Source: an uncultured Pirellulaceae bacterium
GTDB taxonomy: Bacteria; Planctomycetota; Planctomycetia; Pirellulales; Pirellulaceae
NCBI GenBank assembly: GCA_938083195.1
Contig: CALKCK010000021.1
Coordinates: 1 to 64,000 of the forward strand
DNA length: 64,000 nucleotides
Direction of reading: 5' to 3'
Of the stretch, positions 37,042 to 47,132 are shown one piece after another (position 1 is the first letter of the stretch; every line of letters begins with the position of its first letter). A model generated the notes under the pieces. The model was not told the origin of the DNA, did no database searches, and was given only the letters and a program-made list of their open reading frames with translations. A program made the translations under genes and the position numbers.

Positions 37042-38535
37042 CTAGGGGTGTTTCAAGTCCGGGTTCCAGGGGATCAAGTCATCTTTTGGTTGTAAGAATT
37101 TAGCATCGACGGAGCGGTACCAGTCGTGCAATTCAGCACGCATACTTTTAACCAAGTCGGGCATTTCATTCGAAAGATCTGTTCGTTCGCCCGAGTCGTT
37201 TTTTAAATTGAATAGGTGCACCCGTCCATCTTCGTATCGCTCAACGAGTTTGTAATCGTCCCGACGAATTGCACCTCCGGGAAAGCCGCCTTGATTACTG
37301 TAATGTGGGTAGTGCCAGAATAGTGAATCGCGATCGAGGGGTTGGTCGCCGAGGGCGGGTCTTAGATCGATTCCATCCATTGGGTGTTTGACTTCGATTC
37401 CAGCAGCCGCGCTGATAGTGGGGAGGAGGTCAATGGAGCAAATAGGTTGATGACTAATCGCGCCTGCCTTGGTAACTCCGGGGTAACGAACGATCCAAGG
37501 TTCACGGATACCACCTTCGTAAACCCAGCCTTTGCCACCGCGAAGTGGAAGATTTGATGTAGGCGACCCTTCGGATGTCGAGAGTCCGCCATTATCCGAG
37601 GTGAAGATAACGATGGTGTTGTCCGCTATGCCAGATTTTTCAAGTTGGTCTAAGACGTTACCAACTGCTTCGTCCATGGCTTCCACCATCGCCGCATAGA
37701 CAGCATGTTTTTGCAGGATTCGAACCTTGCGAGGCTTGTTGCCGATGACTTGTTCTTCGGAAGCAAATTCTTCCCCGTTAATTGTCGATGCTTTTTTGTT
37801 GTATTTCTTGACCAGATCTGGACGTCCCATCAAGGGAGTGTGTACGGAGTAAAAAGATAGGTAGGCCAGGAAGGGTTGATCTTTATTGTCAGCAATAAAA
37901 CGGGCTGTCTCGCGAGCCAGTCGGGCAGGTAAATGATCTCCTTCGGGGCTTTCAATTTTGATTTCCGGATTCTTGAAAGGGGCAAAATATTTGTTGCCAG
38001 TGTAAGGGCCACCGCGGCTCCAACCTCCGATGTTGACATCAAACCCGCGATTTTGAGGGTAATATTGAGGCGTATCACCAAGGTGCCATTTGCCAGCAAA
38101 GAAGGTTGCGTATCCGTTTGCTTTTAATAGTTGGGGAAGCGTCGTTTCCTCGAGCGGCATTTTGTTGTTGAGCGGAGCAGGACGATATTTTCCAGCTCTT
38201 TTTCCAGAGAAGAAATTGGTGGCAGCCACCCGGGTCGGGTACTTTCCCGTCATCAGACTGTAGCGAGTTGGAGAGCAGACTGGGTTGGCCGCGTAACCAT
38301 CGGTAAATCGCATTCCCGAATCAGCCAGTTTATCAATCGAGGGTGTTTCGTAGAAACATTCAGGATTGTTCGCGCCAATATCCATGTATCCTAAATCATC
38401 CACCAGGATTACCACGAAATTGGGTGATCTGTTTTCCTTTTGAATGGCGGACGCATCAGTTGCAAGACCAACCAAGGTAGTCATTGCTGCTGCAATCAAA
38501 GTCATGTGAGATACAAATTTATTTTTTTGAGCCAT
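37042..38535 (-). CDS. Sulfatase
   Basis: An exported S1-type sulfatase of about 497 residues. Active-site motif CSPTR in AANPVCSPTRYSLMTGKYP, metal site VVILVDDLGYMDIG, FFAGKWHLGDTP, FYSVHTPLMG and FTSDNGGLSTSEGSP. The frame is open to 38649, but the ATG at 38535 (MAQKNKFVSH) has AGAGAGG upstream and leads directly into the signal segment HMTLIAAAMTTLVGLATDASA. It then overlaps the upstream sulfatase by 17 bp, so the two are probably translated from one mRNA. It is similar to the second sulfatase domain of the fusion at 25735. Confidence 0.94.
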   Translation of the reverse strand: MAQKNKFVSHMTLIAAAMTTLVGLATDASAIQKENRSPNFVVILVDDLGYMDIGANNPECFYETPSIDKLADSGMRFTDGYAANPVCSPTRYSLMTGKYPTRVAATNFFSGKRAGKYRPAPLNNKMPLEETTLPQLLKANGYATFFAGKWHLGDTPQYYPQNRGFDVNIGGWSRGGPYTGNKYFAPFKNPEIKIESPEGDHLPARLARETARFIADNKDQPFLAYLSFYSVHTPLMGRPDLVKKYNKKASTINGEEFASEEQVIGNKPRKVRILQKHAVYAAMVEAMDEAVGNVLDQLEKSGIADNTIVIFTSDNGGLSTSEGSPTSNLPLRGGKGWVYEGGIREPWIVRYPGVTKAGAISHQPICSIDLLPTISAAAGIEVKHPMDGIDLRPALGDQPLDRDSLFWHYPHYSNQGGFPGGAIRRDDYKLVERYEDGRVHLFNLKNDSGERTDLSNEMPDLVKSMRAELHDWYRSVDAKFLQPKDDLIPWNPDLKHP

Positions 38536-40036
38536 GGTCGGGGACCTCTCTGCCATTAAAGTATTTTTCTTGAATCCATTTGGGTTGCCAAACATCCATC
38601 CGCCGATTGCGATTGTCATAGGTCGCTTTTTTGGGTTGTGGATTTTCAACGACGAGTGGAGTGGGATCCCCTAATTTTGATCTCCACGAATTCATGATTC
38701 CAGATAATTGGAGGATTTTCTTTTGCTGTTCAGGGGAGTCAGCCAAATCAATCATTTCATGGGGGTCGGATTCTAAATCAAACAGCAAACGGTGATTGAT
38801 CTGAGGGTAAATGTGAAGTTTCCAGCGGCCATCGTTGACCGATCGCTGGTTATCTTGGAATGGCAAAAAGAGAGAGTCACGGACTTTTTCAGCCTCTCCG
38901 GTAATGACACCGGTGAGGCTGAGTGAGTCAATTCCATCTGGTTGTTTGACTCCAGCAAAATCGCAAACAGTGGCGTAGAGGTCATGGACGTAAGTAAAGG
39001 ACTGGCTGGATTGGCCGCGGTTGATGTTGGGGCCACTGATGATAAGCGGGCATTTCATGCTCTGTTCGTAAATGTTTTGCTTGCCTAAAAGCCCATGGCT
39101 TCCCATTGCAAGTCCATGATCAGCGGTGTAGATAACGTAAGTATTATCCGCATGCGGGCTGTTTTTGAGTGCTTCTAGAATGCGGCCAACTTGCAGGTCT
39201 AGGTGCGTTACTAAACCGTAGTACTCGCATAATTGATCGCTGACGATTTCGCGAGTTCGAGGCCAGGGCGCAAGTCCTTCATCGCGACCCATGGTCGATT
39301 GCGGGGCGTTTTTGAAAGGATGTTGTGGAAGGAAGTTGGCCGGCAGCGGCGGACGGTTTTGATAATACATTTCCCGAAACGCTTCGGGTGGGTTTCTCGG
39401 GTCATGTGGGGCGGTGAAAGCGACATAAAGGAAAAATGGCTGTTCAGTTCCTGCTGACTCAATGAAACTTACCGCCTCATCTGCAAATACTTCACTTGAA
39501 AAACCTCCCGCGTCGCGAGCCGGTCCCAATTGATTATCCTTGAAATCTTGAACCTGAAATGCCGCATGATTTACCATTCCACCCATGTAAACTGACTTGC
39601 CGTCAGAGAACGCTCGCTGGAGTGTCGCTTTCCCATTATGCCATTTGCCGACAATAAAAGTTTTGTAGTCCGCTTGTTCTTCTAGCTGGTGCGGCAGCAA
39701 TGGCAACTCGGCCCAGTCTGTTGATTTTTTAGCGGTTGGGATTCGCATCCAATGCCGGCCGGTCATCAACATAGCCCGACTCGCAACGCAGACTGCACCA
39801 CTGAATGAACCCGCACAATAGTTGTTTCGAAAACTGTAGCCTGAGGCTGCAAGTCGGTCTAGGTTCGGTGTTTTTATTGCTGCATTACCATGGGCACCAA
39901 TCGTGTCAGCTCGTTGGTCATCGGCAAATAGCAAAATAATGTTTGGTTTTTCAACCGCCACTGTAGGCGTCGCCGGGAGCAAACCAATCAAAGCCGAGGT
40001 AATTAGAAATGAAAATCGCAGAAGTGAAGCTTGCAT
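38519..40036 (-). CDS. Sulfatase with variant CVASR active site
   Basis: An exported sulfatase of about 505 residues. The N-terminal motif IILLFADDQRADTIGAHGN and the later IVGKWHNGKATLQ, FTAPHDPRNPPE and IYTADHGLAMGSHG place it among choline-sulfatase- and iduronate-sulfatase-like proteins. The active-site motif reads CVASR where most sulfatases have CxPSR; the Pro is replaced by Ala. The start is placed at the ATG at 40036, before the signal segment LLRFSFLITSALIGLLPATPTVA; the longer frame to 40138 adds no signal-like sequence. First of three sulfatases in a row. Confidence 0.9.
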   Translation of the reverse strand: MQASLLRFSFLITSALIGLLPATPTVAVEKPNIILLFADDQRADTIGAHGNAAIKTPNLDRLAASGYSFRNNYCAGSFSGAVCVASRAMLMTGRHWMRIPTAKKSTDWAELPLLPHQLEEQADYKTFIVGKWHNGKATLQRAFSDGKSVYMGGMVNHAAFQVQDFKDNQLGPARDAGGFSSEVFADEAVSFIESAGTEQPFFLYVAFTAPHDPRNPPEAFREMYYQNRPPLPANFLPQHPFKNAPQSTMGRDEGLAPWPRTREIVSDQLCEYYGLVTHLDLQVGRILEALKNSPHADNTYVIYTADHGLAMGSHGLLGKQNIYEQSMKCPLIISGPNINRGQSSQSFTYVHDLYATVCDFAGVKQPDGIDSLSLTGVITGEAEKVRDSLFLPFQDNQRSVNDGRWKLHIYPQINHRLLFDLESDPHEMIDLADSPEQQKKILQLSGIMNSWRSKLGDPTPLVVENPQPKKATYDNRNRRMDVWQPKWIQEKYFNGREVPDHGSKK

Positions 40037-40278
40037 GGCGCATCGAAACTCTATTGAGTTTTCCGAAGGGTGAGAACCAACCGTTAGGTTCCCGCTTAGA
40101 ACCATCTCCATGGTACCGAAACGATGCGGTGTTTCCATCTAATTAAGTGGAAATGAGGTATTTAAAAAACTGATAACGAATCGTTGCGGCCCCGAGGATT
40201 CGCAAAGAGTACGGCGGACGGATGCGGTAGCAAGGATTCTCGCTGCCCGATTGTTCTATCGCAGGGGCAAGCCAGATT

Positions 40279-40608
40279 CTATTTCTTCGAATCGTTGCCA
40301 GGCTTTTTCGCCGGTTTATCGGTGGAGCCACTCGATTTTTTTTCGGATGAGGTCGAGCTGGATTTTGAATCTTTGGAATCCGACTTTTTAGGCTTATCTG
40401 CTTCAGCCGATTTTTTATAAGAATCGCTGCGGTAGTCGGTTTCGTAAAATCCGCTCCCCTTGAACATAATGGCCGCGCCAGTTCCGAACTGTCGCACTGC
40501 TTTCTTCTTTCCGCATTCCGGGCATTTTTTTACTGGATCGTCTGTGATTTTTTGAAACAGTTCCCAGGCGTGTTCGCAGGCATCGCAAATGTAGTCGTAA
40601 GTTGGCAT
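40279..40608 (-). CDS. FmdB-type zinc-ribbon protein
   Basis: About 109 residues. The N-terminus MPTYDYICDACEHAWELFQ and CPECGKKKAVRQFG form the zinc ribbon with four cysteines (CDAC and CPEC) typical of the FmdB regulatory family. GSGFYETDYR follows, as in all members. The C-terminal ~60 residues are a Lys/Ser/Asp-rich low-complexity tail. The frame begins at 40638, but the ATG at 40608 gives the conserved start. The exact role of the family is not known. It is 74 bp downstream of grpE on the same strand, so it may share the dnaJ-grpE transcript. Confidence 0.92.
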   Translation of the reverse strand: MPTYDYICDACEHAWELFQKITDDPVKKCPECGKKKAVRQFGTGAAIMFKGSGFYETDYRSDSYKKSAEADKPKKSDSKDSKSSSTSSEKKSSGSTDKPAKKPGNDSKK

Positions 40609-40681
40609 TGGACGGTTACACTCGATTACGTGGTTCAAGAATAAATTGATTGGCCGGAAATTGAATGGTCAAAAAGCGGTG

Positions 40682-41263
40682 TTAATTTTTAGCAGAATCA
40701 GGTCCAGTAGAAACGAAAACTTGGGAAGGTCGAATAACTCTTTCGTGGAGCTGAAAACCGGGTCTTAGATCTGCTGCAACAAGGTTTGCCGCGTGCTCCG
40801 CACTGGGCTGCATTTGAATGGCCTGGTGGAGGTTGGGGTCAAACGGTTGACCAACGGCATTGATTTTTTTGCAGCCATGATTTTCGAGGCTGGCCGCGAT
40901 TTGCTGAGAAACTAATTTAACCCCCTCGACTAAGCCATCTCCGTTGGGTTCTGTTTCATAGGCTTCAATCGCCCGCTGAAGATTGTCAACCGATTCAAGG
41001 ATCTCAGTCATGAGAGTCAGGGAAGCGTAACGCATTTGATCCTGCATCTCACGGCGGTTGCGACGACGGAAATTTTCGAGATCGGCATGAGCCAGAAGAA
41101 CTCGTTTCTCTGCATCGGCAAGTTGAGCTTGCAGGTTTTCAACCGAAGTCTCGCCACTGTTCGCGGCGGAGTCAGTTGTAGGTTCTGACGACTGGTTCGC
41201 GCCGGCTTCACCCGCTTGCGACTCGTTTTGGTGTTCGTTTTGATTTTCTGGGTCAGTGCTCAT
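40682..41263 (-). CDS. grpE: GrpE, nucleotide exchange factor of DnaK
   Basis: GrpE opens the nucleotide cleft of DnaK to release ADP. A variable acidic N-terminus rich in Glu, Gln and Asn precedes the long coiled coil (LQAQLADAEKRVLLAHADLENFRRR), and a C-terminal beta wing has INAVGQPFDPNLHQAIQM and VIRPSQVFVSTG, all family signatures. The ATG at 41263 (MSTDPENQNEH) is chosen over the frame start at 41296, giving 193 residues. It follows dnaJ by 132 bp on the same strand. No dnaK is present in the window. Confidence 0.95.
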   Translation of the reverse strand: MSTDPENQNEHQNESQAGEAGANQSSEPTTDSAANSGETSVENLQAQLADAEKRVLLAHADLENFRRRNRREMQDQMRYASLTLMTEILESVDNLQRAIEAYETEPNGDGLVEGVKLVSQQIAASLENHGCKKINAVGQPFDPNLHQAIQMQPSAEHAANLVAADLRPGFQLHERVIRPSQVFVSTGPDSAKN

Positions 41264-41395
41264 TAGAGTTCCAAGTGCTCGTTTAATGGGGGTCACTTCG
41301 TGGGCTTCGCTTAATTGGCCCGCGGTTGTTTGGGTGTGTTTAAATGCTCGGGGAATTACGGAAAATAAGTCAGCCTAAACTTAATTTCAAAAGGA

Positions 41396-42523
41396 TTAGT
41401 TTTCTGTAGCGCTAAAATAATCAGTAAGTCTTTGAAGGAAGTTTTTTCGTTCAGGCAGTACTTCAGTCTCTTCCAGTTCGGCAAGCTTACGTAATAAATC
41501 CTTTTGTTCTGGAGATATTTTTTTCGGTGTCTCGATGTAGGTTTGAACAAGCAGGTCGCCGGTTCTCCCGCCTTGCGGGTTAGGCATCCCCCGCCCTGGT
41601 AATTTAAAAACTTCGCCTGATTGCGTTCCAGGTGTAATTTTAAATTTGTCACGTCCGGTAAGCGTTGGGACTTCAATTTCGGCGCCAAGTGCTGCCTGAG
41701 TGTAGGAGATTGGCATTTGCAGAATTAGGTTTTCGCTATCACGATGGAATAGCTTATGTTGTTTTACCGTTATAAATACGTAGCAGTCACCGGGAGGACC
41801 TCCACTGGTGCTGGATTCGCCTTCACCGGAGAGTCGAACACGCATGCCGTCATCGACACCCGCGGGGATTGAAACGTCTAATTCAACGGTTTTGCTGACC
41901 TGCCCTTGTCCACGGCAACTGCCGCAAGGATCGACAATGATTTGACCGGCTCCTCGGCAAACCGGACAGGTTGTTTGAACTCGGAGGATTCCGGCGGACT
42001 GTAAAACTTGTCCACGTCCACCGCACTGTTGGCAATGCTCGGGTTGGCTGCCCGGCTTACTTCCGGAGCCATCACATGGTTCGCAGGATTGATTTCTTTT
42101 AAACTTGAGAGTCTTGCTGGCACCTTGGGCGGCTTCTTCGAGGGTCAGTGTGACGTTTGCGCGGACGTCGTTTCCACGTCGCGAGCGACTGCCGCCACCT
42201 CCGAAGAGGTCACCAAACATTCCGCCCCCACCGCCTCCACCAAACATCTCGCCAAAAGCGGCAAAGATATCCTCTGCGGAGCCAAATTGGCTGCCACCGT
42301 CAACTCCCGCATGTCCATGGCGGTCGTAGCGAGCTCTTTTTTCTTGATCGCTTAAAACCTCGTAGGCTTCCGCGGCTTCTTTGAAATTCTGGCTTGCTTC
42401 TTCATCTCCAGGATTGCTGTCGGGATGAAATTTGACGGCGAGTTTTCGATAGGCTTTCGCAATCTCGCGATCTGCAGCATCACGCTCGACGCCCAGCACC
42501 TCATAGTAATCGCGTTTCGCCAT
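41396..42523 (-). CDS. dnaJ: DnaJ chaperone
   Basis: A full type I Hsp40 of 375 residues that delivers substrates to DnaK and stimulates its ATPase. The J domain has KFHPDSNPG with the HPD motif at about residue 33. Next come a Gly/Phe-rich stretch ([20 protein letters not shown]), four CxxCxGxG zinc units ([36 protein letters not shown]) and the C-terminal client domains with [12 protein letters not shown] near the end. It is transcribed before grpE on the minus strand. The groE set upstream ends at the terminator 42656-42686, so dnaJ-grpE likely has its own promoter in 42524-42655. Confidence 0.96.
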   Translation of the reverse strand: MAKRDYYEVLGVERDAADREIAKAYRKLAVKFHPDSNPGDEEASQNFKEAAEAYEVLSDQEKRARYDRHGHAGVDGGSQFGSAEDIFAAFGEMFGGGGGGGMFGDLFGGGGSRSRRGNDVRANVTLTLEEAAQGASKTLKFKRNQSCEPCDGSGSKPGSQPEHCQQCGGRGQVLQSAGILRVQTTCPVCRGAGQIIVDPCGSCRGQGQVSKTVELDVSIPAGVDDGMRVRLSGEGESSTSGGPPGDCYVFITVKQHKLFHRDSENLILQMPISYTQAALGAEIEVPTLTGRDKFKITPGTQSGEVFKLPGRGMPNPQGGRTGDLLVQTYIETPKKISPEQKDLLRKLAELEETEVLPERKNFLQRLTDYFSATEN

Positions 42524-42655
42524 TTTGATTCCTGTGGCTGCATTAGGCGAACCTAAGTTCGCACCGGTCGTAAAGCTGGTCGAGGACGGTCTGCAAAGCA
42601 GTTTGATCTGCCGTTAATTTCCCAAACGACTTAAAGGAATTCGCTTGGTCCGTGT

Positions 42656-42686
42656 GTAAAAACGGACCACAAAATTGTGGTCCGTT
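42656..42686 (-). terminator. Intrinsic terminator of the groEL2-groES-groEL1 set
   Basis: AACGGACCACAA/TTGTGGTCCGTT is a perfect 12-bp stem (42661-42686), followed on the minus strand by five T (42656-42660 complement and neighbours). It lies 62 bp past the groEL1 stop codon. Confidence 0.93.
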
Positions 42687-42747
42687 GGATTTATCTATTT
42701 CATTTCATTGGGCAATAGTGTTCGCCCAATTGAATTTAGTTGTCAAC

Positions 42748-44367
42748 CTAAGCGACAACGCCTTCGACGCGACGCTTGTTCTTGTCGTCATCGTCGAAAG
42801 TCGAAACCATTGCATCGGTGGTCAACAATAACCCCGCGATACTCGCCGCATTCGCCAACGCCGTTCGAACTACTTTAACTGGGTCGATCACTCCAGCCTT
42901 CAGCATGTCGGTGTATTGACCTGTGAAAGCATTGTAGCCCGTGTTGTTTGGCTTGCCCGAAACAATGTCGGCAACCACTGATCCGTCGATTCCGCCATTG
43001 CTGGCGATTTGCCGGATGGGTGAATCGAGAGCCGCTAGGACGATGTCGACTCCGACTTTTTCGTCTCCTTTGGCAGTTTTTCTAGCAGCAGCTACCGCTT
43101 CTTTGCAACGCAGTAAAGCAACACCGCCACCAGGAAGGATTCCTTCTTCGATCGCTGCGCGGGTCGCGTGAAGGGCGTCTTCTACGCGAGCCTTTTTCTG
43201 TTTCATGTCGGCTTCTGTTTCAGCACCAACACTCACAACCGCAACACCGCCGGTTAGCTTGGCAAGACGTTCCTGCAGCTTTTCCTTATCGTAATCGCTA
43301 TCGGATTGTTCGATTTGACGACGAATTTGATCGATACGAGCTTCCACATCTTTACGAGTGCCGCCGCCTTCAACGATCGTTGTGTTACCTTTGTCGACTG
43401 TGATCTTTTTCGCGGTTCCAAGTTGTTCGATTTCAACTTTTTCAAGTTGAATTCCAAGGTCTTCACTGATCAAGGTACCACCAGTGAGCGTTGCGATGTC
43501 GCCAAGCATTGCTTTGCGGCGATCACCAAACCCAGGTGCTTTGACGGCACAGACGTTAAGTGTTCCACGAAGCTTATTAACCACGAGAAGGGTCAACGCT
43601 TCTGCGTCGACATCTTCAGCGATGATCATCAACGGAGCGCCGCTCTGACCAACTTTTTCAAGAATTGGAACGAGGTCACGAATGTTGCTGATTTTCTTTT
43701 CGAAGATCAGAACTTTTGCGTTTTCAAATTCACAATTCATGTCGGTCGGATTGGTGATGAAGTAAGGCGAAATATAGCCTTTGTCAAACTGCATCCCGTC
43801 GACGTATTCGACAGTCGTTTCAGCAGTCTTGCCTTCCTCAACTGTGATCACACCGTCTTGTCCGACGCGGTGCAACGCCTCGGCGAGAAGATCACCGATA
43901 ACCATATCGTTGTTCGCACTGATTGCTCCAACGTTAGCAACTTCTGCCTTGTTGGAAACTTTCTTCGACATCCCAACGAGGTGCTCAACTGCAGCATTGA
44001 CGCCTCGATCAATTCCACGACGCACGGCGGTTGGATTTGATCCAGCAACAATGTTGCGAAGCCCCTCTTTGAAGATGGCTCTCGCGAGAACCGTCGCAGT
44101 CGTAGTTCCATCGCCAGCAAGATCCGAAGTTTTCTGAGCGACTTCGATCACAAGCTTTGCGCCCATGTTTTCGAATCGGTCTTCCAACTCGATTTCTTTG
44201 GCGACGGTCACTCCGTCTTTGGTAACTGTGGGTCCGCCGAATGATTTGTTGATAATCACGTTGCGGCCAGTAGGGCCCATTGTGACGGCAACCGCATCGG
44301 CAAGGATGTCGATACCGCGTAACATGCGGGCTCGAGCGTGATCTTCAAATAGCAGTTGTTTAGCCAT
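42748..44367 (-). CDS. groL: GroEL chaperonin paralogue without GGM tail
   Basis: A 60-kDa chaperonin subunit, 539 residues. [55 protein letters not shown], the apical-domain [15 protein letters not shown] and [13 protein letters not shown] are all present, including the ATPase Asp of DGTTT. The C-terminus ends in a charged stretch [15 protein letters not shown] and has no Gly-Gly-Met tail, unlike the paralogue at 44871. It follows groES by 71 bp and ends the set with the terminator at 42656. Loss of the tail suggests a specialised role or different clients; this is inference. Confidence 0.96.
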   Translation of the reverse strand: MAKQLLFEDHARARMLRGIDILADAVAVTMGPTGRNVIINKSFGGPTVTKDGVTVAKEIELEDRFENMGAKLVIEVAQKTSDLAGDGTTTATVLARAIFKEGLRNIVAGSNPTAVRRGIDRGVNAAVEHLVGMSKKVSNKAEVANVGAISANNDMVIGDLLAEALHRVGQDGVITVEEGKTAETTVEYVDGMQFDKGYISPYFITNPTDMNCEFENAKVLIFEKKISNIRDLVPILEKVGQSGAPLMIIAEDVDAEALTLLVVNKLRGTLNVCAVKAPGFGDRRKAMLGDIATLTGGTLISEDLGIQLEKVEIEQLGTAKKITVDKGNTTIVEGGGTRKDVEARIDQIRRQIEQSDSDYDKEKLQERLAKLTGGVAVVSVGAETEADMKQKKARVEDALHATRAAIEEGILPGGGVALLRCKEAVAAARKTAKGDEKVGVDIVLAALDSPIRQIASNGGIDGSVVADIVSGKPNNTGYNAFTGQYTDMLKAGVIDPVKVVRTALANAASIAGLLLTTDAMVSTFDDDDKNKRRVEGVVA

Positions 44368-44438
44368 TATAAATTCCTTGTTGTTTTACTTTCTAAGTCA
44401 AATCGTTGAATTCCGAGCGGTTGCTCAGGAGACCAACG

Positions 44439-44735
44439 TTAGACGACTTTTGCGAGGATGTCTGATTCACGTAGGATTTTGACATCCTGACCTTCAACTT
44501 CAATTTCGGTACCGCCGTATTTTCCGTAAATGACTTCGTCACCAACGCCAACGGATAATTCGCCACGCTCTCCAGATTCCAGCAGTCTGCCAGGACCGAC
44601 AGCGACGACTGTGCCACGTTGCGGTTTTTCTTGAGCGGCGTCGGGGAGTACGATTCCACCAGCAGTTGTTTCTTCAGCTGCCATTGGTTCAACGACGACA
44701 CGGTCATCAAGAGGTCGAATAGAAATTTTTGCCAT
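44439..44735 (-). CDS. groS: GroES co-chaperonin
   Basis: A 98-residue lid protein that caps the GroEL cavity. [30 protein letters not shown] holds the conserved N-terminal strand and mobile loop. [19 protein letters not shown] and the C-terminal [11 protein letters not shown] complete the fold. It lies between the two groEL genes, 135 bp after groEL2 and 71 bp before groEL1, all minus strand, and probably serves both. Confidence 0.97.
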   Translation of the reverse strand: MAKISIRPLDDRVVVEPMAAEETTAGGIVLPDAAQEKPQRGTVVAVGPGRLLESGERGELSVGVGDEVIYGKYGGTEIEVEGQDVKILRESDILAKVV

Positions 44736-44870
44736 GATAGTTTCCTTTATGTTTTGGTTTCAGTATGAAACTGATTGTTTGGTATTTTTGAATTGGAAGA
44801 ATGAAAGACTGAAAGCTGCAACTCAAACACTCGTTCGCCCTTGAGTCGCAGCGAATGGATCAGTGATGGA

Positions 44871-46589
44871 TTACATCATGCCCGGCATTCCCATGCCGCC
44901 CATGCCACCCATTCCGCCCATGCCCGGCATGCCACCCATGCCGCCCATGCCCATGTCACCGCCCATGCCGTGATCGTGGTGATGGTCGCCACCTTCTTCT
45001 TCTTCCACTGGAATTTCAGCGATCAAAGATTCAGTAGTAAGCAGTAGTGAGGCAACACTGGCTGCGTTTTTCAGAGCAGTCTTAACGACCTTCGCTGGGT
45101 CAATCACACCGGCGGCGACCAAATCACAGTAGTCGCCTTTGTCCGCGTTGAATCCCTCGGTCTTGCCCTTCATCCCGCGAACCCGATTGACGACAACACC
45201 GCCATCGAACCCAGCGTTGTCAGAGATGCATCGCAAAGGATACTCAAGAACATTTTGGATGATTTTGACGCCAGCTGCTTCGTCACTGCTGAGGTCCTTA
45301 AGTTTCTTAAGGCCTTTCTCGGCACGAAGTAGAGCGATTCCGCCACCAGGGACGATGCCGTCGGCCAAAGCTGCTGCTGTGGCTGATTTAGCGTCCTCAA
45401 GGAGATCTTTTCGCTCTTTCATTTCCGTTTCGGTAACTGCACCAACGTTAATTTGTGCAACACCGCCGGCGAGTTTTGCCAAACGTTCCTGAAGTTTTTC
45501 TCGATCGTAATCGCTGTCAGTGTTTTCAATTTCGCGGCGAATCTGATCGACCCGATCGCTAATAGCGACCTTTTTGCCACCGCCTCCAACGAAGACTGTT
45601 TCTTCGGAAGTGATTTTGACTTTCTTGACGCGGCCAAGATCTTTGAGCTGGATACCTTCAAGGTCAATCCCAAGATCTTTGAAGATCACTTGTCCACCGG
45701 TAAGTACTCCGAGATCTCCCATGATTGCCTTACGGCGATCACCATAACCCGGAGCCTTGACGGCACAGACTTGAAGGATTCCACGCATTTTGTTGACGAC
45801 CAAAGTGGCCAATGCTTCGCCTTCGACGTCTTCTGCAATGATCAGCAAAGGCTTTTTCGCTTTGCTTACTTCCTCTAGAAGTGGAATCAACGCTTTGTTG
45901 GAAGAGATCTTCTCTTCGAAAATCAAAACGTATGGGTTCTCTAATTCGACAGTGACATCGTCTTGGTTGGTAACGAAGTGAGGTGAAAGGTAACCGCGGT
46001 CAAATTGCATACCTTCGACGACGTCAACATAGGTTTCCGCCCCGCGTCCCTCTTCGACGGTGATCACACCGTCTTTTCCAACTTTCAAAAACGCTTCGGC
46101 GAGGACATCGCCAATTGTTGGATCGTTGTTGCCAGCGATGGTTGCGACTTGCTTGATTTCCTTTTTACTTTTCTCATCGATTGGTTGAGAAAGCTTCTGG
46201 ATCTCTGCACAAACGGCATCGGTTGCCTTTGCGATGCCTCGTGACAATGCCATCGGATCGTATCCAGAGGCAATCATTTTGAGACCTTCTCGGAAGATGG
46301 CTTCGGCTAAAATAGTCGCAGTTGTGGTTCCATCTCCAGCGACGTCATTAGTCTTACTGGCCGCTTCTTTGACCAATTGAACACCGAGGTTCTCAAACGG
46401 GTCGTCGAGTTCGATGTCCTCGGCGACGGTAACACCGTCTTTGGTGATCTTGGGACTTCCCCAACCTTTATCCAGAATGGCGTTTCGGCCACGAGGGCCT
46501 AAAGTGCTGCGAACCGCGCGAGCCAATTTGGAAACACCTTCCAAAAGCGGCTTACGGGCGGCGTCATCAAAAACCATTTGTTTTGCCAC
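44871..46589 (-). CDS. groL: GroEL chaperonin with Gly-Met-rich tail
   Basis: A 572-residue chaperonin subunit with all standard motifs: [70 protein letters not shown] and [15 protein letters not shown]. The C-terminus has a His-rich stretch (DHHHDHGMG) and then a long GGM-type tail ([14 protein letters not shown] and more), as in canonical GroEL, where the tail lies in the cavity. The start is a GTG at 46589, with GGAGGAATCCG just upstream, a strong ribosome site. First gene of groEL2-groES-groEL1. The region above it holds two copies of TTGTCACAA. Confidence 0.96.
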   Translation of the reverse strand: MAKQMVFDDAARKPLLEGVSKLARAVRSTLGPRGRNAILDKGWGSPKITKDGVTVAEDIELDDPFENLGVQLVKEAASKTNDVAGDGTTTATILAEAIFREGLKMIASGYDPMALSRGIAKATDAVCAEIQKLSQPIDEKSKKEIKQVATIAGNNDPTIGDVLAEAFLKVGKDGVITVEEGRGAETYVDVVEGMQFDRGYLSPHFVTNQDDVTVELENPYVLIFEEKISSNKALIPLLEEVSKAKKPLLIIAEDVEGEALATLVVNKMRGILQVCAVKAPGYGDRRKAIMGDLGVLTGGQVIFKDLGIDLEGIQLKDLGRVKKVKITSEETVFVGGGGKKVAISDRVDQIRREIENTDSDYDREKLQERLAKLAGGVAQINVGAVTETEMKERKDLLEDAKSATAAALADGIVPGGGIALLRAEKGLKKLKDLSSDEAAGVKIIQNVLEYPLRCISDNAGFDGGVVVNRVRGMKGKTEGFNADKGDYCDLVAAGVIDPAKVVKTALKNAASVASLLLTTESLIAEIPVEEEEGGDHHHDHGMGGDMGMGGMGGMPGMGGMGGMGGMGMPGMM

Positions 46590-47062
46590 CGGATTCCTCC
46601 AAAATAAATTAAGTAATGTTGATTTTGCGAAGCGAAAGGGCTTCGAAATTGATTGTTTGTTGGTTCTCTAAGCGATAAGCCAGCACAAATGGCAGGCGCA
46701 CTTTGAGATTCCCTCCCATAACGCAATCACTGTGCCAAAGCGGTCCGCCATCGCAGAAACAGCCGAACAAATACGGAAAACCTCTGAAATCCAATTTGAA
46801 ATGGGGGAAACAGGTTAGAAAACACGGCGTTTTTGAAGTTGGGAAGAGAGGGGGTTGTTTCAGGTTGTCACAACCAGAGGGTGGCAATAAAACAGACCGC
46901 CATTTTGACAATCGGGCGTTGTCACAAGATTGCCAATAATTGGAGGGCGAAGTGACAAAGTGGCACACGGTCAGTCGGGGTGGCGTGAGTTGCTTGAAAA
47001 GGGTGGTTTTTCATAGCGTTTGCGGCTGTCTAGTCACAGCCTAGGCCTACCCATTGGGGCTG
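46590..47062. other. Promoter region of the groE set
   Basis: About 470 bp without a gene; open frames here are not family-like. No CIRCE element (TTAGCACTC-N9-GAGTGCTAA) is seen, so HrcA control is unlikely by sequence. The notable part is the repeated TTGTCACAA motif listed separately. Confidence 0.5.
46865..46927. promoter_or_regulatory. Two copies of TTGTCACAA upstream of groEL2
   Basis: TTGTCACAA at 46865-46873 and 46919-46927 are identical and 54 bp apart; each is a short palindrome around one base (the first extends to GTTGT-C-ACAAC). Between them TTGACAA (46905-46911) forms an inverted repeat with the second copy. The set starts about 275 bp upstream of groEL2. A heat-shock or stress regulator site is possible. 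Confidence 0.4.
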
Positions 47063-47108
47063 GAAAAAAAGCAGCTTGGGGCGACCAAATGCCCCAGCTG
47101 CTTTAAAA
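47063..47108 (-). terminator. Intrinsic terminator of the TraB-like gene
   Basis: AAAGCAGC and TGGGGC pair with GCCCCA and GCTGCTTT around an eight-base loop, with one bulged T. On the minus strand the stem is followed by a T-run. It lies 25 bp past the stop codon at 47133. Confidence 0.88.
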
Positions 47109-47132
47109 AACGTATGAAATGCCGGCGATGTC

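Noticed and set aside
46590-47062. CIRCE element for HrcA control of groE
   Set aside because: No TTAGCACTC-N9-GAGTGCTAA or close variant was found on either strand.
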